A stretch of DNA of 64,000 bases from Falsiroseomonas sp051859025 (GCF_051859025.1 NZ_JBHYGL010000014.1:1-64000), one strand, 5' to 3'. Numbered from the stretch's first letter, positions 53,561 through 61,685 are shown. Numbers and translations are program-made. Notes: generated by a model not told the origin, from the letters alone.

Positions 53561-54577
53561 TCAGTGCCCGCCATGGCCGCGCGGCGGCGGAGAATGCCCG
53601 GCGGCCCCGCCAGGGTCTACATGGGCGTCCGCCGCCACCCGCGCCCGGCCGGCCGGGCCTTCCGTCCGCACCCGGCGGCTGCGCATGATCTCGGCGAAGC
53701 CGAACAGCAGCAGCAGCTGGCCCGCCAGCACCTCCAGGCTCGCCAGCACCCGCGCGCCGTCGTCGGCGGGGCGGATATCGCCATAGCCGACGGTAGAGAG
53801 CGTCGCGATGGAGAAGTGCAGCGCATCCGAATAGCTCAGCCGGATCGGCCCGTCTGGCCCCATGAACAGCGCGTGGTGGCTGAGCCCGTCGGCGATGCGG
53901 TAGGTGGCACCGAAGCCGATGACCAGCAGCGCATACATCAGCAGGAAGGCCACGATCGGCACCGCCAGGTGGCGGGCGCGGCTGCCCAGTTCCTCCATGA
54001 TCAGCGCCACATCGACCAGCAACCGCACCACGTCCCGGACCGAGTAGGCTGCCACGCCGCCGATCGCGGCCATCGCCACCATCAGCGTCAGCGCCTGCCA
54101 TTCCGGCGCCAGGCGGTTCACCGGCAGCGCGAAGCAGACCAGCCCCACGGCGGAGACCCCGGCCAGCCAGCGCGCGGCATAGGGCAGCAGGTCCAGGCTC
54201 TCGGCCTCCTGCTTCTCCGCGATCTCCGCCAATTCGCGCCGGCGCCAGAAGACGGTGCCCAGGAAGGCCAGCACCGGCAGCAGGAAGGCGATAGGGCGGG
54301 ACCATTCCGCGGCCTGCGGGAATTGCGCCCGCCCCAGCACGACGAAGAGCGTGGCATAGAGCGCCAGGCCCGTCGCCGTGCCGAAGGCGAAATGCAGCCC
54401 GCGCGGGAACAGGCGATACAGCAGGCCGAGCCCGAGCCCCGCCACGCCCAGCACCACGGCCGGAAGCGCCAGCCCCTCATCCCCCACCCCCAGCGCCACC
54501 AGCAGGGACAGCGCGACGGTGAAGGCGACGGACCGCGCCCAGGCATGCAGCAGCCGGCGCGGCGGAAGCGGGTTCAC
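53561..54577 (-). CDS. potassium channel-family membrane protein
   Basis: A 338-residue protein with several N-terminal membrane helices and a pore module: helix VPIVAFLLMYALLVIGFGATY, filter STVGYGD about residues 261-267, and helix ASLEVLAGQLLLLFGFAEIM. Only one filter is present, so it should assemble as a tetramer. The C-terminal tail is short and His/Gly-rich (GHSPPPRGHGGH), with no RCK/TrkA domain. Start GTG 54577 overlaps the RidA stop (GTGA). Confidence 0.85.
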   Translation of the reverse strand: MNPLPPRRLLHAWARSVAFTVALSLLVALGVGDEGLALPAVVLGVAGLGLGLLYRLFPRGLHFAFGTATGLALYATLFVVLGRAQFPQAAEWSRPIAFLLPVLAFLGTVFWRRRELAEIAEKQEAESLDLLPYAARWLAGVSAVGLVCFALPVNRLAPEWQALTLMVAMAAIGGVAAYSVRDVVRLLVDVALIMEELGSRARHLAVPIVAFLLMYALLVIGFGATYRIADGLSHHALFMGPDGPIRLSYSDALHFSIATLSTVGYGDIRPADDGARVLASLEVLAGQLLLLFGFAEIMRSRRVRTEGPAGRARVAADAHVDPGGAAGHSPPPRGHGGH

Positions 54578-54924
54578 GGCGCCAGCGCCACGCCGGTGAT
54601 CTCCACCTTCCAGCGCGGATCGACAAGCGCGGCCTCGATCGTCATGCGGGCGGGCTTGGCGCCGGCATCGAGCCAGGCATCCCAGGCGCGGTTCATCGCC
54701 GGCGCGTCCCGGATATCGGCCAGCACGATCGTCACCGACATCAGCGCGCGCTTGTCGGTCCCGGCCTCCGCCAGCAGGGCGTCGATCTGGGCCAGGATGT
54801 CGGCCGTCTGCCCTTCGGCGTCCAGCGTCGGGTCATCCGCCACCTGGCCGGCCAGCCAGATGATGCCGCCCCCCATCACGGCGCCCGAAAGGCGCTGCTC
54901 CTCCGCGATGCGGCGAATGGTCAT
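54574..54924 (-). CDS. RidA/YjgF-family protein
   Basis: A 116-residue member of the RidA family, whose archetype hydrolyses reactive enamine/imine intermediates. Visible: GGIIWLAGQVADDPTLDAEGQTADILAQIDALLAEAG and the end PARMTIEAALVDPRWKVEITGVA. Arg in PARMTIEA fits the substrate-carboxylate Arg; the Cys common in some subgroups is absent. It is coupled to the channel gene by overlap; a functional link is not evident. Confidence 0.88.
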   Translation of the reverse strand: MTIRRIAEEQRLSGAVMGGGIIWLAGQVADDPTLDAEGQTADILAQIDALLAEAGTDKRALMSVTIVLADIRDAPAMNRAWDAWLDAGAKPARMTIEAALVDPRWKVEITGVALAP

Positions 54925-55008
54925 GGTCGTCTCCCGTCATGATGGCGGCGTGGCAAGCTTCCAAACCGCGCCGGCGAATGCCACATCGCGCATAACCGGG
55001 AGCCTGAC

Positions 55009-55518
55009 ATGCAGTCCATCCTCGACAAGGCCATGATCGCCAGCCGCTACCTGCTGGTGGTGTTCTTCGGCGGGCTGGTGGTGGCCCTCGCGATCTACGC
55101 GGTGGGCTTCCTCAAGAAGCTGTGGAAGTTCGCGACCAACGCCGCGAACGGGGCGGACAACCAGCAATTGCTGGATCTGCTGCACCTGCTGGATGCCGCG
55201 CTTGTCGCCTCGCTCGTCGTGATGGTGGCCGTCTCCTCCTATGACAGCCTGGTCAACCCGCTGGGGGCCAAGGATGGCGAGAAGGATGTGCGCTGGCTGG
55301 CGGCGGTGGATCCCGGGAACCTGAAGCTGAAGCTGGCGACGGCGCTGATCGCCATCTCCTCCATCCACCTGCTGCAGATCTTCATGGAGATCGGCAATTA
55401 CGACGACCGCGCCGTGACCTGGGGTTTGGCCATCCACGGCATGTTCCTGCTGGGGGCGCTGGTGCTGGGGCTGGTGGACCGGGTGACGGCGAACAGCAAG
55501 AAGACGGGCAAGTTATAG
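55009..55518 (+). CDS. UPF0114 membrane protein (YqhA-like)
   Basis: A 169-residue protein with four membrane helices (for example RYLLVVFFGGLVVALAIYAVGF; LVASLVVMVAVSSYDSLVNPLG; LATALIAISSIHLLQIFM) and the conserved loop NLKLKLATALIAISSIHLL of the TIGR00645 family. The function is unknown. It converges on the ABC permease gene with a 7-base gap. Confidence 0.9.
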   Translation: MQSILDKAMIASRYLLVVFFGGLVVALAIYAVGFLKKLWKFATNAANGADNQQLLDLLHLLDAALVASLVVMVAVSSYDSLVNPLGAKDGEKDVRWLAAVDPGNLKLKLATALIAISSIHLLQIFMEIGNYDDRAVTWGLAIHGMFLLGALVLGLVDRVTANSKKTGKL

Positions 55519-55525
55519 GGGCAGC

Positions 55526-56389
55526 CTACCCCGCCAGATGCGGCCGCCGCAGCCAGCGGGCGAGCAGCCCGTCCACCGGCCCCGCCACCACGGAGACCAC
55601 CCAGAGCCCCCCCGCCGCCAGCACGATGGCGGGGCCGGAGGGCAGGTCCAGGTGGTAGCTCGCCAGCAGCCCGCCCAGGCTGGCGGCCGCGGCCAGGCCC
55701 ACCGCGGCATAGGCGAGCCCCGCCAGTTCCCGTGACCAGTGCCGCGCCGCCACGGCGGGCAGCATCATCAACCCGACGGCCATCAGCGTGCCCATGGCCT
55801 GGAAGGCGGCCAGCACGTTCAGCACCACCAGGCCGAGGAAGGCCAAGTGCCAGGCGCCGCCGCCCACACCCTCGGCCTGGGCGAAGCCGGGGTCGAAGCA
55901 TTCCAGCGCCAGCGGCCGCCAGCCCAGCGCCAGCACCGGCAGGGTCAGCGTCGCGACGCCGGCCATCAGCAGCAAAGCGGGGTCATCCACCCCCAGCACC
56001 TGGCCGAACAGCAGATGCGTCAGATCCCCCGTATCGCCCCGCAGCGACACCAGCGTGACGCCGAGCGCGAGGGCAATGAGATAGAGCGCCGTCAGCGCCG
56101 CATCCTCCCGCCCCCCCGTGGCGCGGGACAGCGCCCCGGCGCCGACCGCCACGGCCAGCCCCGCCACCAGCCCGCCCAGCGACATGGCCGGCACGGACAG
56201 CCCGGCGATGAGGAAGCCGGCCGCGATGCCCGGCGTCACGCCATGGGCCAGGACCTCCGCCGTCAGGCTGGTGCGGCGGAGCATGAGGAAGACGCCGAGC
56301 AGGGGCGCCGCGACGGACAGCGCCAGGCAACCCACCAGCGCCCGGCGCATGAAGCCGAATTCGATGAAGGGGCCGAACAGCGCTTCCAA
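55526..56389 (-). CDS. znuB: metal ABC transporter permease (ZnuB-type)
   Basis: A 287-residue ABC-3-type permease with about eight helices. LGVFLMLRRTSLTAEVLAHGVTPGIAAGF, HLLFGQVLGVD, and AAFQAMGTLMAVGLMMLPAVAARHW are typical of zinc and manganese systems. It follows the ATPase by 4 bases. A Zur-like box ahead of the operon favours zinc. No periplasmic binding-protein gene is in the window. Confidence 0.82.
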   Translation of the reverse strand: MEALFGPFIEFGFMRRALVGCLALSVAAPLLGVFLMLRRTSLTAEVLAHGVTPGIAAGFLIAGLSVPAMSLGGLVAGLAVAVGAGALSRATGGREDAALTALYLIALALGVTLVSLRGDTGDLTHLLFGQVLGVDDPALLLMAGVATLTLPVLALGWRPLALECFDPGFAQAEGVGGGAWHLAFLGLVVLNVLAAFQAMGTLMAVGLMMLPAVAARHWSRELAGLAYAAVGLAAAASLGGLLASYHLDLPSGPAIVLAAGGLWVVSVVAGPVDGLLARWLRRPHLAG

Positions 56390-56393
56390 GGGA

Positions 56394-57134
56394 TCAGGCC
56401 GCGCAGGCGGGGGCGGTTTCGTCCCAGGCCTCGGCCATCCGGCGGGCGCGCAGGCGGTTGGCGGCGGACAGGACCTGGTCCGTCGGGCCGCTGGCGACGC
56501 ATTCGCGGGCCAGCAGCAGGCAGTGCGGGAATTCGTCCCGCACCAGATCCATGTCGTGCAGCACGGCCATCACGGTGCGCCCTTCCCCGTGCCAGCGGCG
56601 GACCACGGCCAGCAGATCGGCCGCGGTGCGGGCATCGACGGCGTTGAAGGGCTCATCCAGCAGGATCAAATCCGCGTCCTGCACCAACAGACGGGCGAAG
56701 AGCAGGCGCTGGAACTGGCCGGCGGACATGGCGCCCACCGGGCGACGGGCGAAGCCGCCCAGGCCCACGGCTTCCAGCGCCGCCTGGGCGCGGTCCCGGT
56801 CCGCACCCGTGGCGCCGCGGAAGGCGCCGAGCCTGGACCACATCCCCTGCATCACGACATCGAGGCAGAGGATCGGAAAGGCGCGGTCCATGCCGGATTG
56901 CTGCGGCAGCAGCGCCAGGCGGGGGCTGGCCCCCGTGATGGCAACGCGACCGGAATCGATGCGGTGCAGGCCCGCGATGCTGCGCAGCAGGGTGGTCTTG
57001 CCCGCGCCATTGGGCCCGACGATCGCTGTCAGGCTGCCCGGTTCGAACCGGGCGGAGACGTGGTGCACCGCCGGGTGGCGCTGATGCGTCGCCGTCAGGT
57101 CCCGGACCTCGACGGCAGGTCCGCGGGCCGTCAC
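56394..57134 (-). CDS. znuC: metal ABC transporter ATP-binding protein (ZnuC-type)
   Basis: A 246-residue ATPase. Walker A VGPNGAGKTT, signature MSAGQFQRLLFARLL, Walker B LILLDEPFNAVD and switch His in VLHDMDLVRDEFPHCLLL match the ABC-3 metal importers. Start GTG 57132-57134 overlaps the stop of a 39-residue membrane-peptide gene (GTGA), indicating translational coupling. Confidence 0.85.
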   Translation of the reverse strand: MTARGPAVEVRDLTATHQRHPAVHHVSARFEPGSLTAIVGPNGAGKTTLLRSIAGLHRIDSGRVAITGASPRLALLPQQSGMDRAFPILCLDVVMQGMWSRLGAFRGATGADRDRAQAALEAVGLGGFARRPVGAMSAGQFQRLLFARLLVQDADLILLDEPFNAVDARTAADLLAVVRRWHGEGRTVMAVLHDMDLVRDEFPHCLLLARECVASGPTDQVLSAANRLRARRMAEAWDETAPACAA

Positions 57135-57250
57135 AGCGCCATCGCCCAGGCCACAGCCGCCCAGAGAACGCCCAGCACCAGGCCCGCCAGCGCCAGGCGG
57201 GCGCCGGCGCCGGAGGACAGAGCCAGGGGGTCGGGGATCGAGGGGCGCAT
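57131..57250 (-). CDS. 39-residue single-helix membrane peptide, first gene of the zinc importer operon
   Basis: ATG 57248-57250 opens 39 codons: MRPSIPDPLALSSGAG, then one membrane helix LALAGLVLGVLWAAVAWAMAL reaching the C terminus. AAGG lies 5 bases before the ATG and the stop overlaps the znuC GTG start by four bases. The tight fit between a Zur-like box and the ATPase argues for a real gene. The function is unknown: it could be a small subunit of the permease or a leader that couples translation. Confidence 0.6.
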   Translation of the reverse strand: MRPSIPDPLALSSGAGARLALAGLVLGVLWAAVAWAMAL

Positions 57251-57251
57251 G

Positions 57252-57264
57252 GTTACCTTATAAC
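57252..57264. promoter_or_regulatory. Zur-box-like palindrome
   Basis: The minus strand reads GTTATAAGGTAAC, an inverted repeat (GTTA..TAAC arms) that differs at two centre positions from the bacterial Zur core GTTATAATATAAC. It lies immediately upstream of, and overlaps, the ribosome site of the small gene heading the metal importer operon. This fits repression in zinc-replete cells. Confidence 0.6.
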
Positions 57265-57359
57265 GTCACGGCGGATGTAGCGCCCCCGGGATGACATTCA
57301 AAGCCCCGCTTGCTGCATGGCTGGGAAAACGACGGGCGGGGGACTACCTGCGGGGGGTG

Positions 57360-58649
57360 ATGCAGCCCCTCCCCCCTCCGCCCCCCGAAGACCCCGATAT
57401 CGCGCTGCGGCGCGCGCTGACGAAACACCGGCGGGCGGCGTCGCTGCTGCTGGCCGGCATGGGGGGGCTGCTGGTGGGCAGCTACTGGCTGCCGCCGGGC
57501 TACGGGACGGATCTGCTGCAGGCCTCCGCCAAGGCCGGGCTGGTCGGCGGCATCGCCGACTGGTTCGCCGTGACGGCGCTGTTCCGTCACCCCCTCGGCC
57601 TGCCCATCCCGCATACCGCGATCATTCCCCGCCAGAAGGAAAGGCTGGGCGCGGGGCTCGGCCGCTTCGTGGCGAACCACGTCTTCACGGAAGCCGAGGT
57701 CGCGCGCGTGCTGGCGCGGCTCGACCTGGCGGGCATCCTGCGCGGCTGGTTCAACGACCCGGCCTCGGTCGAACCCGCCGCGGCCGCGCTGGCCCGCGCC
57801 ATGCCCCGCATCCTGGCCAGCCTGGAGGATGGCCGCGCGCGGCGCCTGCTCTCCCGCCTGCTGCCGCGCATCGCCGGCGGGCCCGGCGCCGCCCGGGTGG
57901 TGGCGCGCGCACTGACCGCGCTGATCGAGGGTGGGCGGCACCAGGAGGTGTTCAACCTCGCCATCGGCCAGCTCAAGGTCCTGCTGGCGGCGAAGGAGGA
58001 CCAGCTGCAGGCCGCCATCGCCGCCCGCGTGCGGGCGGAGGGCGGCGCGCTGATGGGCTGGCTGGCCGGCGCCACCATCGCGCGGCGCGTGCTCTCCGCC
58101 CTCAATGCCGAGCTGGACAAGGTGGAGCCGGGCGACAGCGACCTGCGCATCGCCTTCGAGGGCTGGGTGAAGGCCGAGGTCACGCGGCTGGAGAATGACC
58201 CGGAACGCGCCGCCGCCCTCGGCCGCGCATTGCGGGAGGCGCTGCGCCACCCCGCCGTCGCCACCTGGCTTGGCGACATCTGGGACCGGCTGCGCGTGGC
58301 GCTGGAGGCAGATGCGGCCAACCCGCAAGGCCGCACCGTGCAGGTGCTGGCCGGCGCGCTGGCCAATGTCGGCACCATGCTGGCGGAGGATGAGGGCGCG
58401 CGGGCGCGGCTGAACAAGGGGGCGGAGCGCGTGCTCATCGCCCTGCTACCCGCGGCCCGCACCCAGCTTTCCGACTTCATCGCCGGCGTGGTGCGGAACT
58501 GGGACACGGCCACGGTGACGGAGAAGATCGAGCTGCGGGTCGGCAAGGACCTTCAATACGTCCGCATCAACGGCACGCTGGTGGGGTTCCTGGTGGGCGG
58601 CGCGCTCTATGCGCTGCTGACGGCGGTGTTCGGGCGGGTGGCGATGTAG
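57360..58649 (+). CDS. DUF445 membrane-anchored protein
   Basis: About 429 residues. One membrane helix near the N terminus (AASLLLAGMGGLLVGSYWL) and one at the C terminus (LVGFLVGGALYALLTAVFG) bracket a long helical domain with GGIADWFAVTALFRHPLGLPIPHTAIIPRQKERLGAGLGRFVANHV, the family hallmark. The function of DUF445 is unknown. ATG 57360 is preferred over 57291 because the latter would leave only 40 bases to the divergent zinc operon start. Coiled-coil potential is visible in the middle. Confidence 0.83.
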   Translation: MQPLPPPPPEDPDIALRRALTKHRRAASLLLAGMGGLLVGSYWLPPGYGTDLLQASAKAGLVGGIADWFAVTALFRHPLGLPIPHTAIIPRQKERLGAGLGRFVANHVFTEAEVARVLARLDLAGILRGWFNDPASVEPAAAALARAMPRILASLEDGRARRLLSRLLPRIAGGPGAARVVARALTALIEGGRHQEVFNLAIGQLKVLLAAKEDQLQAAIAARVRAEGGALMGWLAGATIARRVLSALNAELDKVEPGDSDLRIAFEGWVKAEVTRLENDPERAAALGRALREALRHPAVATWLGDIWDRLRVALEADAANPQGRTVQVLAGALANVGTMLAEDEGARARLNKGAERVLIALLPAARTQLSDFIAGVVRNWDTATVTEKIELRVGKDLQYVRINGTLVGFLVGGALYALLTAVFGRVAM

Positions 58650-58673
58650 CCGCGCAACGCCTGGCACCCCGCC

Positions 58674-58689
58674 TGGCACGGCGGCTGCA
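58674..58689 (+). promoter_or_regulatory. sigma-54-type promoter candidate
   Basis: TGGCACGGCGGCTGCA matches the sigma-54 consensus TGGCACG-N4-TTGCA/T at all fixed positions but one (CTGCA), with the required 10 bases between the GG and GC pairs. It lies 77 bases before the RTX protein start. A short inverted repeat GTTGC/GCAAC follows at 58713-58727. No enhancer-binding protein gene lies nearby. Confidence 0.45.
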
Positions 58690-58765
58690 CTGATCACGGC
58701 AGGACGCAGTCCGGTTGCAAAACGCAACTGCACCCTGCGAGCCGAGACACCAGGACACGCCCCCG

Positions 58766-60991
58766 ATGCCCCGCACGATCATCCGCACCGCCACCAACCA
58801 GGCCGACTGGCTCCATCTGCAGAATGCGAGTGGCGCGATCGAGGTGCTGACCGGCGCCGGCGATGACGGCGTCTTCGGCAGCGCCTTCGCCGACCTGATC
58901 CGCGGCGGGGAGGGCAACGACCTCCTCTGGGGCGAGGATGGCGCGGACACGCTGACGGGCGATGCGGGCAACGACCAGCTCTGGGCCGGCGCGGGCGCGG
59001 ACAGCCTGGATGGCGGCGCGGGCAACGACCTGATGTGGGGCGGCGCCGGGGACGACACGATGAACCTCGGCGAGGGCAACGACATGGCCTGGGGCGAGGA
59101 TGGCGCGGACCGCTTCGTCACCGGCGGCGGCAATGACAGCGTCTGGGGCGGCACGGGCAATGACAGCGTCGATGGCGGCGCGGGGGACGATGCCCTGTAT
59201 GGCGATGCCGGGGACGACACCATCCTGGCCGGCGAGGGCCGCAACACGGTGGTGGGCGGCGAGGGCCATGACCGCATCACCGCCGGCGCCGGCAATGACA
59301 GCATCGTCGGCGATGCCGGGAATGACACGGTGGCGGCAGGCAACGGCAACAATACCGTCTGGGCCGGCCAGGGCGCCGACAGCATCACGAGCGGCACCGG
59401 CAACGACACGATCGGGGCCGATGAGGGCAACGACACCGTGCTGGCCGGCGCCGGCAACGACGTGGTCTGGGCCAATGGCGGCAACGACTACGTGGACCTC
59501 GATGCCGGCAATGACCTGGCCAGCGGCGACATGGGCGCCGACACCATCCTGGCCGGCGCGGGCAATGACACGGTGTATGGCGGAGAGGGCGACGACCTGA
59601 TCTCCGCCGGCACGGGAGCCGACCAGGTCTTCGCCGATGGCGGCAATGACCGCGTGGTGATGGATGTCGCGGGCGCCCGCGGCGATGTCTATGACGGCGG
59701 CGCGGGGGTGGACACCCTGGTCTTCTCCCTGGCCCGGGCCGACTGGATGGGCGCCGGCTTCCAGGGCGACCTGGCGCGCTTCCTCTCGCATTCCGCAAGC
59801 ACCCCCTGGGCGGATTTCCGCTTTGCGGCCCAGTCCCTCACGGTCCGCAGCTTCGAAGCCGCGGCGGTGACGGTGGATGGCGTGGCGCTGACGGCGGCGG
59901 ATGATTCGGTGGTGGCGGTGGCGGACCGCTTCACCGTCTCCGAGGATGCGGCCAGCGTGGCCGGCAACGTCACGGCCAATGACAGCGTGGCCGACCTGGT
60001 GGCCGCGGTACGGCTGATGGCGGCGGCCAGCGGCGGCAGCCTGGTGCTGGGCGCGGATGGCGCCTTCAGCTGGACGGGCGGCGATGCCTTCCAGGCGCTG
60101 GGCGCCGGCCAGACCGCCGAGGTCACCTTCAGCTACCGCGTGACGGATGCCGATGGCGACACGGGCACGGCGGTGACAACCATCACCATCCTGGGCGCCA
60201 ATGACGCGGCCACGATCGGCGGCGAGACCGAGGGCACGATCCGCGCCGGGGCGGAGGAGCAGGTCGGCGGCCGCCTTTCCATCACCGACATCGACGCCGG
60301 GGAGGCAGTGTTCGGCGGCGCCAAGACCCTGGAGGGCCGCTACGGCCGTTTCGACTTCGACGCCAAGACCGGCGACTGGACCTACGTGCTCGACATGCCG
60401 GCCGACAAGCTGCGCGAGATGGCGAAGGGCGAGGCGCTGGTGGAAACGCTGGTGGTGGTCTCCGCCGATGGCGGCACGACCCAGGAGGTGACGGTCACCA
60501 TCGAGGCGACGCGCGAGAAGGGCGCCAATTTGCTGGTGAATGGCAGCTTCGAGGAGCCCGCCATCAAGGACGGCGCCTGGTCCGCGGTGAAGGAGGTGGA
60601 GGGCTGGAGCAACAATGGCGGCGCGGTCGAGGTCTGGGCCGGCTATGGCGGCGTGAAGGCCAGCGATGGCCGCCAGCATATCGAGCTGGACCATGACCGC
60701 GCCGTGGACCGCATCAGCCAGAAGATCGATGTCGAGGCGGGTGCCAGGTACGTCCTGACCTTCGATGCGCTTGCCCGCACCGATAAGCCGGAGACCGAGG
60801 GTTTCGTGGTGGTGTGGAACGAGGAGAAGCTGGCCTTCATCCAGCCCACGACCAAGGAATGGACCAGCTACGAATTCATCGTCGAGGGCCGCAAGGGCAT
60901 GGACATCCTGGCCTTCGTCGAGGACGCCTCCGGCAATGACAGCTATGGCGGGCTGCTGGACAATGTCGCGCTGCGCGACGCGGTGTGGTGA
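58766..60991 (+). CDS. RTX/VCBS surface or secreted calcium-binding protein with C-terminal carbohydrate-binding-like domain
   Basis: A 741-residue protein. Residues about 30-300 hold many RTX nonapeptides (such as GGAGNDLMWGG, GDAGNDTVAAG), expected to bind calcium as a beta roll. About 385-590 is a pair of VCBS/cadherin-like modules (DRFTVSEDAASVAGNV; TISYRV-type VTFSYRVTDADGDTGTAVTTITILG). The last 165 residues (LLVNGSFEEPAI, AGARYVLTFDALAR, NDSYGGLLDNVALRD) resemble DUF642/CBM-type beta-sandwiches. There is no signal peptide, so type I export is likely. Start ATG 58766 has AGGA upstream; TTG 58715 is the alternative. Confidence 0.85.
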   Translation: MPRTIIRTATNQADWLHLQNASGAIEVLTGAGDDGVFGSAFADLIRGGEGNDLLWGEDGADTLTGDAGNDQLWAGAGADSLDGGAGNDLMWGGAGDDTMNLGEGNDMAWGEDGADRFVTGGGNDSVWGGTGNDSVDGGAGDDALYGDAGDDTILAGEGRNTVVGGEGHDRITAGAGNDSIVGDAGNDTVAAGNGNNTVWAGQGADSITSGTGNDTIGADEGNDTVLAGAGNDVVWANGGNDYVDLDAGNDLASGDMGADTILAGAGNDTVYGGEGDDLISAGTGADQVFADGGNDRVVMDVAGARGDVYDGGAGVDTLVFSLARADWMGAGFQGDLARFLSHSASTPWADFRFAAQSLTVRSFEAAAVTVDGVALTAADDSVVAVADRFTVSEDAASVAGNVTANDSVADLVAAVRLMAAASGGSLVLGADGAFSWTGGDAFQALGAGQTAEVTFSYRVTDADGDTGTAVTTITILGANDAATIGGETEGTIRAGAEEQVGGRLSITDIDAGEAVFGGAKTLEGRYGRFDFDAKTGDWTYVLDMPADKLREMAKGEALVETLVVVSADGGTTQEVTVTIEATREKGANLLVNGSFEEPAIKDGAWSAVKEVEGWSNNGGAVEVWAGYGGVKASDGRQHIELDHDRAVDRISQKIDVEAGARYVLTFDALARTDKPETEGFVVVWNEEKLAFIQPTTKEWTSYEFIVEGRKGMDILAFVEDASGNDSYGGLLDNVALRDAVW

Positions 60992-61000
60992 GGGGCCCTC

Positions 61001-61163
61001 AGTGACCGTTTGAGAATACTGGCGGCTGAGGGTTCGCGAGGGATTTTTCGTCCCTGGCAGGAGCCGGGCGCGGCCGATGCTGGTTGCATCGGCAAGTCCG
61101 GCGACGCACCAGGGGCGGAAAAGCCCAGCGAAACCGACCCGCCAGTGTTCTCAAACGGTCACT
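61001..61163 (+). ncRNA. structured dispersed intergenic element, copy B
   Basis: A 163-base element read on the plus strand downstream of the RTX gene. Its ends, 61001-61025 and 61139-61163, are inverted repeats of 25 bases with one difference, which is a G-U pair on this strand. The 123-base core 61021-61143 aligns without gaps to copy A at 10166-10288 (102 identities). Internal hairpins are AGGGA/TCCCT at 61039-61055 and GCCGATGC/GCATCGGC at 61073-61093. It ends on the first base of the deaminase stop codon and fills the convergent gap. RNA or terminator function is an inference. Confidence 0.7.
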
Positions 61164-61633
61164 CAATAGGCGACCTTGTCGGGCTTGGCGGCCCAGGCCT
61201 CGAAGACCTCCAGCGCCTCGGCCGCCAGCAGGCGGCGCATGGGCAGGCTGCGGGCCTCGATGGGCTTGGGGAGTTCGGTGTAGAGAAGCTCATCGTCGAA
61301 GCCGATGGCGGCGGCCTGGAAACGGTCATTCGCATAGGCAACGGCATCGACGCGCGCCCAGTAGAGCGCGGCCAGGCACATCGGGCAGGGCTCGCAACTC
61401 GTGTAGACCGTCGCGCCGCGCAGGTCGAAGCGGCCCAGCGCGGCGCAGGCGCGGCGGATGGCGACGACCTCCGCATGCGCGGTCGGGTCGTTGGTGGAGG
61501 TGACCTGGTTCCAGCCCTCCGCCACCACCTTGCCATCCATCACCACCACGGCGCCGAAGGGGCCGCCGGCGCCGGAGGCCATGCCGCGGCGGCTGACCTC
61601 GATCGCCTGGCGCATGAAGTCGGCATCGGTCAT
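61163..61633 (-). CDS. nucleoside/guanine deaminase-family zinc enzyme
   Basis: A 156-residue cytidine/deoxycytidylate deaminase-fold protein. Zinc motifs HAEVVAIRRAC and SCEPCPMCLAALYWA are intact, with the catalytic Glu in HAE. GASGAGGPFGAVVV near the N terminus and YANDRFQAAAIGFDDELLYTELPK resemble guanine deaminases of the GuaD type more than TadA. ATG 61631-61633 (MTDADFMRQAIEVSRRG) is the natural start. It is divergent from the LLM oxidoreductase gene with a 52-base gap. Confidence 0.87.
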   Translation of the reverse strand: MTDADFMRQAIEVSRRGMASGAGGPFGAVVVMDGKVVAEGWNQVTSTNDPTAHAEVVAIRRACAALGRFDLRGATVYTSCEPCPMCLAALYWARVDAVAYANDRFQAAAIGFDDELLYTELPKPIEARSLPMRRLLAAEALEVFEAWAAKPDKVAY

Positions 61634-61685
61634 CGGCACACTCCAGCCCTCGACGTTCCGGCGCGGAAGCGCCACCATCCATGGC

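Noticed and set aside
53547..53568. Hairpin GGCACTG/CAGTGCC as terminator of the channel gene
   Set aside because: Its right arm is inside the last codons of the gene and no T tract follows; too weak to call.
58664..58680. A first TGGCAC...TGGCA match just before the chosen sigma-54 site
   Set aside because: The GG-to-GC spacing is 11 bases instead of the required 10.
61001..61163. Element as a classical MITE with target duplication
   Set aside because: The inverted ends are convincing, but no direct duplication flanks them, no transposase is present, and copy A has different end sequences; RNA structure explains the data better.
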